Shown: positions 44,820 to 54,446 of the stretch, in pieces
How positions within the stretch are numbered: position 1 is the first letter of the stretch
How the letters are laid out: each line of letters starts with the position of its first letter
Assembly (NCBI GenBank): GCA_033851265.1
Contig: JAWWOW010000006.1
Span: forward strand, 248,001 to 312,000
Origin: JAWWOW01 sp033851265
GTDB taxonomy: Bacteria; Actinomycetota; Actinomycetes; JAWWOW01
Reading direction: 5' to 3'
DNA: 64,000 nucleotides
Notes under the pieces: model-generated
Told to the model about the DNA's origin: nothing
The model's database searches: none
The model's input: the letters and a program-made list of their open reading frames with translations, nothing else
Made by a program: the position numbers and the translations under genes

Positions 44820-46928
44820 GTGAGAAAGATCCATATCGACTACCCACGCGCGGGCCAGGTGGGTTGGCGCAGGTACGTGCCGTCCTGGCGACAGAGCCTC
44901 GCCATTGCCGGCGGCTTCTTCATCGCGTTGTTTGGTGCCTTCGGCATCGCCTACGCGACGGTCAACGTCCCCAACCCCAATGACGTTGCGGTGGCACAGA
45001 CAACGGTCTTCACCTACGCCGGTGGAAAGACCGAGCTCGGTCGCGACGGTGCGCAGAACCGCCAGGCAGTGCCGCTGTCCGACGTGCCGCTTGCCACGCG
45101 CCATGCCGTTCTCGCAGCCGAGGACCGCAACTTCTACTCGGAGTCCGGTATCTCACCGCCCGGTATCGCGCGCGCGTTCTGGGTGAACCTGCGCGGCGGT
45201 GGTGTGTCGCAGGGCGGCTCGACGATCACCCAGCAGTACGTGAAGAACGCCTATCTCACCCAGCAGCGGACGTTCTCGCGCAAGCTGAAAGAGATCGTCA
45301 TCTCCATCAAGCTGGCAAAGCAGAAGTCCAAGGACGAGATCTTCGGCGACTACCTGAACACGATTTACTTCGGACGCGGCGCGTATGGCATCGAGACCGG
45401 TGCTCAGGCCTACTTCGGTCGTGGCGCGAAGCAACTCGACCTCAGTCAGTCGGCGTTGCTGGCCGCGGTGATCCAGTCACCCGGAAACCTTGACCCGTCC
45501 GCACATCCCCAGGCGGCCAAGGCGCGCTGGCAGTACGTGCTCAACGGCATGGTCAAGGAGAAGTGGATAACGCAGGCATCGGCGGATGCGCAGAAGTTCC
45601 CGCCGGCTGGTCTCATCAAGCAGCGGCGTACGCCGAGCTCGCTCGCGGGACCGCGCGGCTACTTGATCAGGGCGGCTGAAGTGGACATGGCGGCCCACGG
45701 CATCAGCGAGAACCAACTGAACCTTGGTGGCCTGCGCGTCGAGACGACGATCGACAAACAAGCGCAAGACGGGGCGGTCAAGGCCGTCAACGACGTTGTG
45801 CCGGGGGACGCGCCGAAGGATCTGCGGACTGCGCTCGTGGCCGTCGAACCCGGGAGCGGGCGAATCCGCGCGATGTACGGCGGTAGCGACTACCAGAAGC
45901 GCCAGTTCAACGACGCGCTCCAAGGCACAGCACAACCCGGGTCGTCGTTCAAGCCGTTCGTCCTCGTCGCGGCGCTCCAGCACGGCATCTCGTTGACGAG
46001 CAAGTACGACGGCCGTTCACCGCAAACCATTCACGGGCAGAAGGTGAGCAACTTCGGGTCGGAGCAGTTCGGGAAGATCGACCTGGTGCAAGCCACCGCT
46101 CATTCGGTCAACACGGTCTACTACCAGCTCGGGTTCGACGCCGGCGGTCCGGCGGAGGTGACCGACGTGGCGAAGCAAGCCGGCGTCACCGCACCCGTTG
46201 ACGGCAAGAAGGCCGGCGGGTCGGCGTTCCTCGGTGGTGGCGACACCATCGACGTACATCCCGTTGACATGGCCGACGCGTTCGGCACGTTCGCTGCGCA
46301 GGGCAAGCACGCCCCGGCGTACATCGTCCAGAAGGTGACCGACCACAACGGCAAGACGCTCTATGAAGCCAAGCCGAAGACAACGCAGGTCTTTGACCGT
46401 GACGTCATGGCGGACACGACGTTCGCGCTGCAGGCGGTGCTCCGCGAAGGCACCGCAACGCGGGCCCAGCTCAGTGGTCGTCCAGCGGCCGGTAAGACGG
46501 GGACGACGACCAGCAACCGGGCGGCGTGGTTCGTCGGCTACACGCCGCAGCTGTCGGCATCCGTCGCGCTGTTCCGCGACAACAACAAGCCTCTGCAGGG
46601 CGTGCTCGGGCTGTCGGAGGTGACGGGCGGGTCCATCCCCGCCAAGGTCTGGAAGGCGTTCATGAGCGCGGCGCTCCAGGGCAAGCCGGTGCTGAACTTC
46701 CCGCCGCCGGCCAACCTCGGCGCGGCCGCAACACCAACGCCCACGGCTACCCCGACTGCGACACCAACCATCGCCTCGCCGCTCCCATCGGCGTCGCCAA
46801 CGGCCCAGCCATCGAAGTCCGGGTTCCCATTGCCGACGCCGCCCATCGGTCCGTCGCCGACGCCGTCGGCATCGCCATCTGCGGCCGCGTCGGCCGGCGT
46901 GAGCCAGCAACCGGAGCCGGGCGGCTAG
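44820..46928 (+). CDS. ponA: Bifunctional penicillin-binding protein (class A, PonA-like)
   Basis: Polymerises glycan strands and cross-links peptides. The 702 residues have a short cytoplasmic start, one membrane segment (about 27-50), a GT51 glycosyltransferase domain with catalytic Glu101 (A-A-E-D-R-N-F-Y) and G-G-S-T-I-T-Q-Q-Y. The transpeptidase domain carries catalytic Ser375 (S-S-F-K), S-V-N and K-T-G-T-T. The C-terminus is a low-complexity Pro/Thr/Ser tail. The GTG start follows GAGG. Synteny with ponA beside DUF5318 is conserved. Confidence 0.95.
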   Translation: MRKIHIDYPRAGQVGWRRYVPSWRQSLAIAGGFFIALFGAFGIAYATVNVPNPNDVAVAQTTVFTYAGGKTELGRDGAQNRQAVPLSDVPLATRHAVLAAEDRNFYSESGISPPGIARAFWVNLRGGGVSQGGSTITQQYVKNAYLTQQRTFSRKLKEIVISIKLAKQKSKDEIFGDYLNTIYFGRGAYGIETGAQAYFGRGAKQLDLSQSALLAAVIQSPGNLDPSAHPQAAKARWQYVLNGMVKEKWITQASADAQKFPPAGLIKQRRTPSSLAGPRGYLIRAAEVDMAAHGISENQLNLGGLRVETTIDKQAQDGAVKAVNDVVPGDAPKDLRTALVAVEPGSGRIRAMYGGSDYQKRQFNDALQGTAQPGSSFKPFVLVAALQHGISLTSKYDGRSPQTIHGQKVSNFGSEQFGKIDLVQATAHSVNTVYYQLGFDAGGPAEVTDVAKQAGVTAPVDGKKAGGSAFLGGGDTIDVHPVDMADAFGTFAAQGKHAPAYIVQKVTDHNGKTLYEAKPKTTQVFDRDVMADTTFALQAVLREGTATRAQLSGRPAAGKTGTTTSNRAAWFVGYTPQLSASVALFRDNNKPLQGVLGLSEVTGGSIPAKVWKAFMSAALQGKPVLNFPPPANLGAAATPTPTATPTATPTIASPLPSASPTAQPSKSGFPLPTPPIGPSPTPSASPSAAASAGVSQQPEPGG

Positions 46929-46938
46929 CGTTCGCGTC

Positions 46939-48447
46939 GTGACGATGGCCGACCGGCGGACAGTGGAGTCGGCCCGTGATGTTGTAGCGCCGTCACATGA
47001 GGATCCGGTGGTCGCCGGCGCGTCGAACCTCATCGGCGGCCCGTTCGGCAGGCGGGCCCTGCCCAACAGGCGCACGCTGGCGTTGATCGCCCTGGTCGGG
47101 TTCGTGCTGGTGACCTGTGGGTTTGCGTGGCTGCAGAAACTGCCGTGCCGGGATCCGGGGAACTGGACGAACAACTACCAGTACACCCGCGTGTGTTACT
47201 CCGACGTCGTCGCCTTGTATTACTCCGAAGAGCTTGTCGGCAACCGTGATCCGAACACCGGTGCGGGCGATCGCATCAAGGTTCCGTACGTCGACCACAA
47301 GGTGGAGTACCCCGTCGTCATCGGGGGGCTCATGTGGCTCGCGGCGGAGGGGACCAACTTCATCCATCCGGATGACCCACAAATCGTGCTCAAGGACGAC
47401 GGCACCGCGGTCACGGTGGACCACCGGGCTCCGACGTTCTTCGATCTGACCGCGTTGCTGATGACGATCTCGGCCGTCATCGTCGTCATCGCCATGAGTG
47501 CTACCCACCGGCGCCGACCGTGGGATGCCGCGTTGTTCGCGCTCGCACCTGCTTTGGTTTTCCACGCGTTCACCAACTGGGACTTGGCTGCCGCTGCATT
47601 CGCGGCGCTGGCGCTACTTGCCTGGTCGAAGCGCTATCCGTGGGTGGCCGGCGTGTTCATCGGTCTGGGCGCAGCTACGAAGCTGTATCCGGCGTTGTTC
47701 CTCCTGCCGATGTTCGTGCTGTGTCTGCGTTCGCGCCGGCTCGGATCGTGGTTCGTCGCGACCATCACCGCCGTGCTCGCGTGGGGTGCCGTCAACCTGC
47801 CGGTGATGCGGACGCATTACGACTCCTGGCGAACCTTCTACGACCTCAACCGCAGTCGTCCGGCCGACTTCGACACGTGGTGGTATCAGATTCGGCACGC
47901 GGTCGACCCCGGAGACGCCGCGTGGATCAAGCACACCAGCACACTGAACATCGGCGTGGCCGTCGCAGTCGGGATTGGTCTGGTCGTGGTTTGCGCGCTC
48001 ATCTGGTGGGCGCCGCGGCGTCCGCGGCTGCCGCAGGTGCTGTTCCTCGCGTTGGCTACGTTCCTCTTGTTGAACAAGGTCTACTCACCGCAGTACGTCA
48101 TCTGGCTGATTCCGTTGGCCGCATTGGCACGTCCGAAGTGGCGTGCATTCCTCTTCTGGCAAGCCACCGAGATCGGACTCCTTGTCGCGCGCTACATCTT
48201 CTTCATCGGGCTGTCCAAGTCGGGTGAGGGCATCTCGTACGGGTGGTTCCAAGCCGCTGTGATCCTGCGCGACGCCGCGCTCATCTATCTGATGGTCTGC
48301 GTCGTCATCGAAATTCTGCGACCGCAGTACGACGTGGTCCGGCGCGAAGGTGACGATGATCCGGCCGGCGGTGTCCTCGACGCAGCGCCCGACAGGCGAG
48401 GCGCGCGGCTGGCGCCCTACACACCGGTGGTGAGCGCACCGGCGTGA
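46939..48447 (+). CDS. Polytopic glycosyltransferase (GT87-like)
   Basis: The 502-residue membrane protein has about ten membrane segments and a long first outer loop containing N-Y-Q-Y-T-R-V-C-Y-S-D-V-V-A-L-Y and H-K-V-E-Y-P-V, typical of GT87-like polyprenyl-phosphate-dependent sugar transferases. It starts 10 bp after ponA at a GTG and overlaps the next gene by four bases. The actinobacterial homologue lies in the same place after ponA. Donor and acceptor are unknown; a wall or lipoglycan mannose is plausible. Confidence 0.83.
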   Translation: MTMADRRTVESARDVVAPSHEDPVVAGASNLIGGPFGRRALPNRRTLALIALVGFVLVTCGFAWLQKLPCRDPGNWTNNYQYTRVCYSDVVALYYSEELVGNRDPNTGAGDRIKVPYVDHKVEYPVVIGGLMWLAAEGTNFIHPDDPQIVLKDDGTAVTVDHRAPTFFDLTALLMTISAVIVVIAMSATHRRRPWDAALFALAPALVFHAFTNWDLAAAAFAALALLAWSKRYPWVAGVFIGLGAATKLYPALFLLPMFVLCLRSRRLGSWFVATITAVLAWGAVNLPVMRTHYDSWRTFYDLNRSRPADFDTWWYQIRHAVDPGDAAWIKHTSTLNIGVAVAVGIGLVVVCALIWWAPRRPRLPQVLFLALATFLLLNKVYSPQYVIWLIPLAALARPKWRAFLFWQATEIGLLVARYIFFIGLSKSGEGISYGWFQAAVILRDAALIYLMVCVVIEILRPQYDVVRREGDDDPAGGVLDAAPDRRGARLAPYTPVVSAPA

Positions 48448-49532
48448 CCGCATCACGCCGCCTGCTGTCGACACCGACCGGTCCCCTGGTGGTCTGGTGC
48501 GCGAGTCGGATGGCCGTTGCCATCGCGGTACTCGTCGCCGCGACCAGCTGGCTGCGCGGCTGGTACCACTGGGATGTCGCGCTCTACATCAAGGTCGCGC
48601 AGTACGGCTACGGCGGCTACCCCGATCACTATCCCGACCAAGGCATTGCGGCGTTCTTTCCTGGCCTGCCGCTGACGTTGCGGCTCGTACACGTGTTAGT
48701 CGGCAACTGGGTGTGGTGTGGACTCATCGTGTCGGCGATCGCGGGCGCCGTCGCAGTGACGGCACTCGCCCGCATCACCGAGCTCGAGGCGCCGCGCGGT
48801 GCAGGGACGTGGGCAGTGCTCGCGCTCGTGCTGTCGCCGTACGCCGTGTTCCTGGCCGCGGGCTACTCCGAGGCGCTGTTCCTCGCCTTTGCGCTGCCGG
48901 CGTGGCTCGCAGCACGGCGACGTTCGTGGCTGGCGGCGGGTCTGCTCGCTGCGGCGGCGAGCACCGTGCGCGTCACCGGGTTATTCCTCGCCGTCGCCTT
49001 GATCGTCGAGTACCTCACCGCGCACCGACGACTGCGCGCGGATGTTGCCTGGTTGTTGTTGCCGGCGATCCCGCTCGGGTTATTCGTCGTGCACCTGCAC
49101 CACGTGCTCGGTGACTGGCGCGCCTGGTCGCACGCGGAGGAACGGATGTGGGGCCGGACGTTCACCGCGCCGTGGGACGCACTGCAGACGACCTGGGACG
49201 CCGCCACGGCATCAGGTGTGCAGAGCGACTACGCATGGCAGTTCCGCGCCGACATCGCGGCGATCGGACTAGGACTCGTGCTCACCATCGTGTTGCTGGC
49301 CTGGTCGCGATGGGCGGAAGCGACGTACGTCGGGCTGCAAGTCGTGGCGCTCGGGACGTCGTCGTTCTATCTCTCCGTGGGCCGAGCCACCTTGTTGTGG
49401 TTTCCGCTCTGGGTATTGCTCGGCAAGCTCGCTGTGAAGCACAAGTCGCTGTTCGCGGTGTACGTGATTGTGGCGACGCCGCTGATGTTCGCCCAGACGG
49501 TCGGCTTCGTCACCGGTGACTGGGTGGGGTGA
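48444..49532 (+). CDS. PIG-V-like mannosyltransferase family membrane protein
   Basis: The 362 residues have about eight to nine membrane segments with an early outer loop W-Y-H-W-D-V-A-L-Y and F-F-P-G-L-P-L, resembling the PIG-V-like mannosyltransferase group (GT-C fold). The GTG start overlaps the GT87-like gene by four bases (GTGA). The two probably act on related polyprenyl-linked sugars. Substrate is not determinable. Confidence 0.8.
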   Translation: MTASRRLLSTPTGPLVVWCASRMAVAIAVLVAATSWLRGWYHWDVALYIKVAQYGYGGYPDHYPDQGIAAFFPGLPLTLRLVHVLVGNWVWCGLIVSAIAGAVAVTALARITELEAPRGAGTWAVLALVLSPYAVFLAAGYSEALFLAFALPAWLAARRRSWLAAGLLAAAASTVRVTGLFLAVALIVEYLTAHRRLRADVAWLLLPAIPLGLFVVHLHHVLGDWRAWSHAEERMWGRTFTAPWDALQTTWDAATASGVQSDYAWQFRADIAAIGLGLVLTIVLLAWSRWAEATYVGLQVVALGTSSFYLSVGRATLLWFPLWVLLGKLAVKHKSLFAVYVIVATPLMFAQTVGFVTGDWVG

Positions 49533-49563
49533 AACGGCCAAGCATTCCGGCACCGGTCGACGC

Positions 49564-50472
49564 CTAGAGGTGGTTGCGCAACCACCCGACGCTCGGCACG
49601 ACCGCGCACTTGTGCACTGTGTCGTGCGAGTTGCAGGCCGGGTCTGAGACCGGCAGCAAGTATGAGGCGGTGCTACCGCTCGCCACCTGCGCGTCGTTCA
49701 GCTCGGTGGACTGGCTGTAGAGAACGACCGTGTCCGCCACGTCATGCACCATCAACGTCGCCGGGTTCTGCGCGCTCGCATAGGTGAGCGGGGAGTAAGC
49801 CTGATATCTCCCCGGGCAGGCGGCGACCGAGCAACCACCGGCCCAGGACTTACCAACAGTGGAGCCCGCGGCCTCGATGTACGCCGCGTGCTTCACCAGA
49901 TCCGTGGGTCCGACCCAAGAGACGATGGCCTTCACCTTGAGGCTCGGGCTCGTCGAGTTGCGAAGCGCGACGAGCAGCGCGATCTGCCCCCCAGTCGAGA
50001 CACCGAGCAAGGCAATGCGACTCGGGTTGATGTTGTAGGGGCTGGCGCGCCCACTGCCCTTCGCCCAGCGAATGACTGACTCGGCGTCCGCCGGCTGGTC
50101 GCTATACGCGCGGTTCGTTTCACCTGGCTGCAGCGTTGCGTCGGCATTCGCCAGCCGGAAGTTCATGTTGATGACGACGAAGCCAGCATCGACCAGCGGC
50201 TTGACGATCGCGTTCTTCGCGGCGAAGTCCTTCTTGTCGCCGTTAATCCACCCCCCGCTGTGCACCAGGATGACGGCGGGCCGCGGGCTGCTCCCGGCCT
50301 TCCAGAAGATGTCGAACTTCTGATTCACGCTCGGTGCTGGGGCGTAGGCCGTGTCGCATTTCTGGAACGGCACACCCACGATCGCGCAACCGGCAGCCCG
50401 AGCTGGATGTGTCGCAGCCGAGACCATGCCAAGGGCTAGCGAAGCAATGACGAGCGTGCTGCGGACACGCAT
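49564..50472 (-). CDS. Secreted alpha/beta hydrolase (esterase/lipase-like)
   Basis: The 302 residues begin with a signal peptide (cleavage after A-R-A). The oxyanion motif is H-S-G-G-W, the nucleophile Ser is in G-V-S-T-G-G, the acid is probably in H-D-V-A-D, and a His is in N-S-H-D-T-V-H. Several Cys residues suggest disulfides outside the cell. The ATG at 50472 follows AGGTGG. It is divergent from the penicillin-acylase-family gene, so both may be exported enzymes under common control. Substrate unknown. Confidence 0.83.
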   Translation of the reverse strand: MRVRSTLVIASLALGMVSAATHPARAAGCAIVGVPFQKCDTAYAPAPSVNQKFDIFWKAGSSPRPAVILVHSGGWINGDKKDFAAKNAIVKPLVDAGFVVINMNFRLANADATLQPGETNRAYSDQPADAESVIRWAKGSGRASPYNINPSRIALLGVSTGGQIALLVALRNSTSPSLKVKAIVSWVGPTDLVKHAAYIEAAGSTVGKSWAGGCSVAACPGRYQAYSPLTYASAQNPATLMVHDVADTVVLYSQSTELNDAQVASGSTASYLLPVSDPACNSHDTVHKCAVVPSVGWLRNHL

Positions 50473-50608
50473 GGGGACCACCTAAGACACTGACGACCCT
50501 GCTAGGGAAGGATGTGCCAGCGCGGCCATTGAGTCCTCCCAGGTGTCGCTCAGCACTGAGGCTACGCCGCGACCACCGCTGACGGGGTCGTTGCGTCGAG
50601 GAGGAACC

Positions 50609-53602
50609 GTGGGTCGCAGTAGAGCTTTCGTCGTGGTCGCTGCCGGCGTCGTCGTTGCCCTCGGTCCGCTGACCGCGATGTCCGTCGGTGCCGAGGCGCC
50701 CACGACGACCTCCGCCGACAAACACGGCGAAACGCTGAACGTGCTGCCACCCGGCTCCCGCGGCACCGTGAGCATCCCTGACCTGGTCTCACTCGGCGTG
50801 ACCAACCTGCCGGGTGTATTGGGCAACCCCAGCGACCCGGGCGCCCTCGCCACGGCCAGTGGCACGCAGCCGAAGAACTTCGCCAACCAGCTCGAGATGT
50901 ACGACGCGCTCAACACGGTCGTCCCGAGCCAGCTCACCGACTCGATGCTGTTGACCTATTACAAGGACGCCCGGTCCGGCGGAGAGCCGTCAACGATCGT
51001 GTCCACCGAGAGTCCGAAATCCGGCGTCACGATCCGGCGCGACACGTTCGGTGTGCCACACATCACCGGCGCGACCGCGACCGACGTCGCGTACGGCGCG
51101 GGCTACGCCGGCATCCAGGACCGGATGTTCCTCACCGACATCCTGCGGCACACCGGTGCGGCGAAGTTGGCGGCGTTCCTGGGACCCTCTGCCTCGAACA
51201 TCCTGATGGACCAGGAGCAGCTGCTCGTCGCGCCGTACAAGACAGCCGAGGCAGAGTCGCAGATCACCTCGGCGGTTGGCCGCTTCGGCCAGGAGGGCCG
51301 CGACCTGGTCGCTCGATTGGACGCATTCCTCGCCGGGATGAACGCCGCCGCGAAGAAGCTGTGCCCGATCGCCTTCGGCATCCCCACTCCCGGTAACAAC
51401 GGCGTCGGCTTCGGTCCGAAGTGCCCGAGCGAGTACGCCGTGTTGCAGAAGGCGCCGACGCCGTACACCCGGGGCGACATCATCTACATCGCTTCGTTGG
51501 TCGGGGGAATCTTCGGCAAGGGCGGGGGCCAGGAGTACGCCGACTCGGTGTGGTTCCAGAGCCTCGTCGACAAGTTCGGTCAACCGCGCGCCGTCCAGAT
51601 CTTCGACGAGATGCGTTCGAAGCATGACCCCGAGGCGTTCCCGACCACCGAGAAGCCGTACTCGTTCATGCCAGGGGGGCTCCGGCCCAACAAGCCGAGC
51701 GTCGCGCTGCCGGTGCTGGGTGCGCCGACCGCCGATGGCAGCGGCACCGATGCCGGGGGTAGCGGGTTGCCGATCCCCCCGTTGCCGGTGCCGGGCACCG
51801 CCGCAGCCCTGAAACGTCAGGCCGAGATCGGTGACCTGAGCACACCACTGGGGAGGTTCGACTTCCGGCCGTTCCGCAAGGGCATGAGCAACGCGCTGGT
51901 CGTCGATGCGAAGCACACAACCGACGGGCACCCCATCGCGGTCTTCGGTCCGCAGACGAGTTACTACACCCCGCAGCTTCTCGACGAGGTCGACCTGCAG
52001 GGCCCGGGGATCGATGCTCGCGGAGTGTCGTTCGCCGGCACGCAGTTCATCATCGAGCTCGGGCATGGTCGCGACTACGCGTGGTCGGCGACCAGCGCCG
52101 GGGGCGACATGGTCGACACGATCATGGAGCGGCTGTGCAACCCGAACGGGTCGGCTCCCACCGTGAACTCGACCTACTACATGCGTGGCGGACAGTGCGT
52201 CCCGATCGAGCACTACGTGCACGACGAGTCGATCGTCATCCCGAGCGCGGGCGGGGTGGGTACGCCGTCACACCTGCGCTTCAACGTCTACCGCACGGTG
52301 CACGGCGTGGTGACGCTCCGGACGCTCGCGCACGACCGGTTGACGAACACCGATGTTCCGGTCGCTGTGGTGACGCAGCGCTCGACGTACGGCCACGAGG
52401 CCGACTCAGCGATCGGTTTTGCACGAATAGCGAACCCTGACTTCGTGCACAGCGCGCGCGACTTCCAACGCGCGTTCGCCGGCGTGGACTACTCGTTCAA
52501 CTGGTTCTACGTCGACCACAAGGACATCGCGTTCTTCAACTCCGGCCTGCTACCAAAGCGGCCCGCGACCGTCGAGCCGGACCTGCCGCGCTGGGCCAAC
52601 CCGGCCTTCGACTGGCAGGGCTGGCTGTCCGACGCCGCTCATCCGCAGGACATCAATCCACCGCGCGGTTTCCTGACCAGTTGGAACAACAAACAGGCAC
52701 CGGGCTGGGGCATGGCCGACGACGAGTGGGGCCACAGCGGCACGCACCGCGTGAACCTGCTCGCCGACCGGCTCCAGGCCCGTGTCGACAGCGGCCAGAA
52801 GATGGATCGTGCTGACGTCGTGGGCTTGATGATCGATGCCGCGACCGTCGACCTCCGCGGTGCGAAGCTGCTGCCGCTAGCCCTTGCGGTCGTCGGGAAC
52901 GACCCGCAGAGCCAGCCCGCGATCGCGTTGCTGCGCCAGTGGGTCAAGGACGGCGCTCATCGTCTCGACCGCGCACGCACCGGCCAGTACGACCACACCG
53001 CGGCGATCGCGCTGTTCGACACCTGGTGGGACAACAACGGCAAGGCCAACGGTGGTCTGGCGAAGGACACCCTGCGTCCGGAACTCGGGGATCTCGTCGA
53101 TGACTTCCCCTATTTGACTGACGATCATCCGCGCCTCGCTGTCGGGTCGTCGTGGCTCGACGTGCCGTGGTACGGCTACGTCTCGCGATCGCTGCGTCAG
53201 GCGTTGGGAATTCCGGTGCAGGCGCCCTATGCGCAGCCCTACTGCGGGACCCTCGCTGTTTGCCGGGCGGCGCTGCGGACGTCGTTGCGAACCGCCGTGG
53301 CGCGCGCGTTGGCGGCGCAGCAGGTGTCGTCGGTCAACCAGCTGTCTCATGACAAGGCACTGGACCAGATTCCGAGTACGACGGCCGGGGTTGTCGGCGT
53401 ACGACCGATGGACTGGCAGAACCGCCCGACGTTCCAACAGGTTGTCCGCTACACGTCGGCGCGGACGATCGTGCCGCCGAGTCGCGGCAGGCTGGCGACA
53501 ACGGGCGCGCCGTGGTTGGTCGGAACGGTTGCGCTGCTGTTCGTCGTAGCAGCGGGTGTCTCGGTTGCCGTCAGGCGGGGACTCGTTCGCGCAAGAACGT
53601 GA
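50609..53602 (+). CDS. Penicillin acylase family Ntn-hydrolase
   Basis: A 997-residue secreted protein. The GTG at 50609 follows GAGGAGG by 4 nt and starts a signal peptide. The A-chain region has D-T-F-G-V-P-H-I-T-G and Q-D-R-M-F; the B-chain would begin at Ser427 (S-N-A-L). The expected self-cleavage releases this Ser as nucleophile. The residue before it is Met rather than the common Gly. A C-terminal membrane segment (L-V-G-T-V-A-L-L-F-V-V-A-A-G-V) may anchor it. Family members hydrolyse amides of beta-lactams, acyl-homoserine lactones or lipopeptides. The real substrate is unknown. Confidence 0.88.
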   Translation: MGRSRAFVVVAAGVVVALGPLTAMSVGAEAPTTTSADKHGETLNVLPPGSRGTVSIPDLVSLGVTNLPGVLGNPSDPGALATASGTQPKNFANQLEMYDALNTVVPSQLTDSMLLTYYKDARSGGEPSTIVSTESPKSGVTIRRDTFGVPHITGATATDVAYGAGYAGIQDRMFLTDILRHTGAAKLAAFLGPSASNILMDQEQLLVAPYKTAEAESQITSAVGRFGQEGRDLVARLDAFLAGMNAAAKKLCPIAFGIPTPGNNGVGFGPKCPSEYAVLQKAPTPYTRGDIIYIASLVGGIFGKGGGQEYADSVWFQSLVDKFGQPRAVQIFDEMRSKHDPEAFPTTEKPYSFMPGGLRPNKPSVALPVLGAPTADGSGTDAGGSGLPIPPLPVPGTAAALKRQAEIGDLSTPLGRFDFRPFRKGMSNALVVDAKHTTDGHPIAVFGPQTSYYTPQLLDEVDLQGPGIDARGVSFAGTQFIIELGHGRDYAWSATSAGGDMVDTIMERLCNPNGSAPTVNSTYYMRGGQCVPIEHYVHDESIVIPSAGGVGTPSHLRFNVYRTVHGVVTLRTLAHDRLTNTDVPVAVVTQRSTYGHEADSAIGFARIANPDFVHSARDFQRAFAGVDYSFNWFYVDHKDIAFFNSGLLPKRPATVEPDLPRWANPAFDWQGWLSDAAHPQDINPPRGFLTSWNNKQAPGWGMADDEWGHSGTHRVNLLADRLQARVDSGQKMDRADVVGLMIDAATVDLRGAKLLPLALAVVGNDPQSQPAIALLRQWVKDGAHRLDRARTGQYDHTAAIALFDTWWDNNGKANGGLAKDTLRPELGDLVDDFPYLTDDHPRLAVGSSWLDVPWYGYVSRSLRQALGIPVQAPYAQPYCGTLAVCRAALRTSLRTAVARALAAQQVSSVNQLSHDKALDQIPSTTAGVVGVRPMDWQNRPTFQQVVRYTSARTIVPPSRGRLATTGAPWLVGTVALLFVVAAGVSVAVRRGLVRART

Positions 53603-54344
53603 TGTCGCTGACCTGACCCGCCGCGGGTGTTTCACAGACGACCGGTGCGCCGGCGGCTTGGACGACGGCAACGATCGCGTCGGCCTCGATCTCGCCGGCG
53701 CTGAAGTTCTCGTGGCGGTCACGACCGGAGTTGAACGGGTCCTTCGAGCCGTTGGCATGGACGAGGTCGATGCGGCCGGTGATCGCCTTGACCCGGTCGA
53801 CCACACCGAGCAGCTCCTCGCCACCGGCGTGCGCATGACAGGTGTCGAGACAGAACCCGACGTCGAATCCCTCGAGCGCGTCCCACAACATCGCGAGCCG
53901 GTCGAACCGGCGTGCCATCGCGTTGTCACCACCCGCGGTGTTCTCGATGAGGATCGGAAGCGGTGGCTCCCAGCGTTCGAAAGTCTTGCGCCAGTTGTTG
54001 AAGCCCTCGGCCGGATCGTCGCCCTCGCTCATGTGGCCGCCGTGGACGATGACCGCCTTGGCCCCGAAGCTCGCCGCGGCGTCGGCGTGCTGGGCGAGCA
54101 GCTTGCGGCTCGGAATGCGGATCCGGTTGTTGAGGGTCGCGATGTTGATGGGGTACGGCGCATGCACGTACAAGTCGAGTCCGTCGGCGGCGGCCCGTGC
54201 ACGGAGCTTGTCGGGCTCCTCCGGCAGGACCGGGCCCTTGTAGCTCTGTGGATCGCCGAGGAAGAACTGGACAACATCGGCTTTTCGGGCAACTGCCTCA
54301 GCGATGGGGTCGTCTTGTTTGACGTGCGCACCGATTCTCACCAC
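53571..54344 (-). CDS. nfo: Deoxyribonuclease IV (AP endonuclease family 2)
   Basis: A 257-residue TIM-barrel enzyme with metal-ligand motifs of endonuclease IV: V-H-G-G-H, I-E-N-T-A-G, D-T-C-H-A-H and H-A-N-G-S-K-D-P-F-N-S-G-R-D-R-H. It cuts at abasic sites in base-excision repair. It converges on the penicillin-acylase-family gene with a 32-bp overlap. Confidence 0.93.
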   Translation of the reverse strand: MVRIGAHVKQDDPIAEAVARKADVVQFFLGDPQSYKGPVLPEEPDKLRARAAADGLDLYVHAPYPINIATLNNRIRIPSRKLLAQHADAAASFGAKAVIVHGGHMSEGDDPAEGFNNWRKTFERWEPPLPILIENTAGGDNAMARRFDRLAMLWDALEGFDVGFCLDTCHAHAGGEELLGVVDRVKAITGRIDLVHANGSKDPFNSGRDRHENFSAGEIEADAIVAVVQAAGAPVVCETPAAGQVSDITFLRERVPA

Positions 54345-54446
54345 GGTTCGAGCGTACGCCGGACGGGTGACAGGTCACCACGACGAGGGTCGTCGCGCCG
54401 ATCGCCGGCAGGAGTCCACAGCCAGGGGTGGAATTATGGAGGGGAG

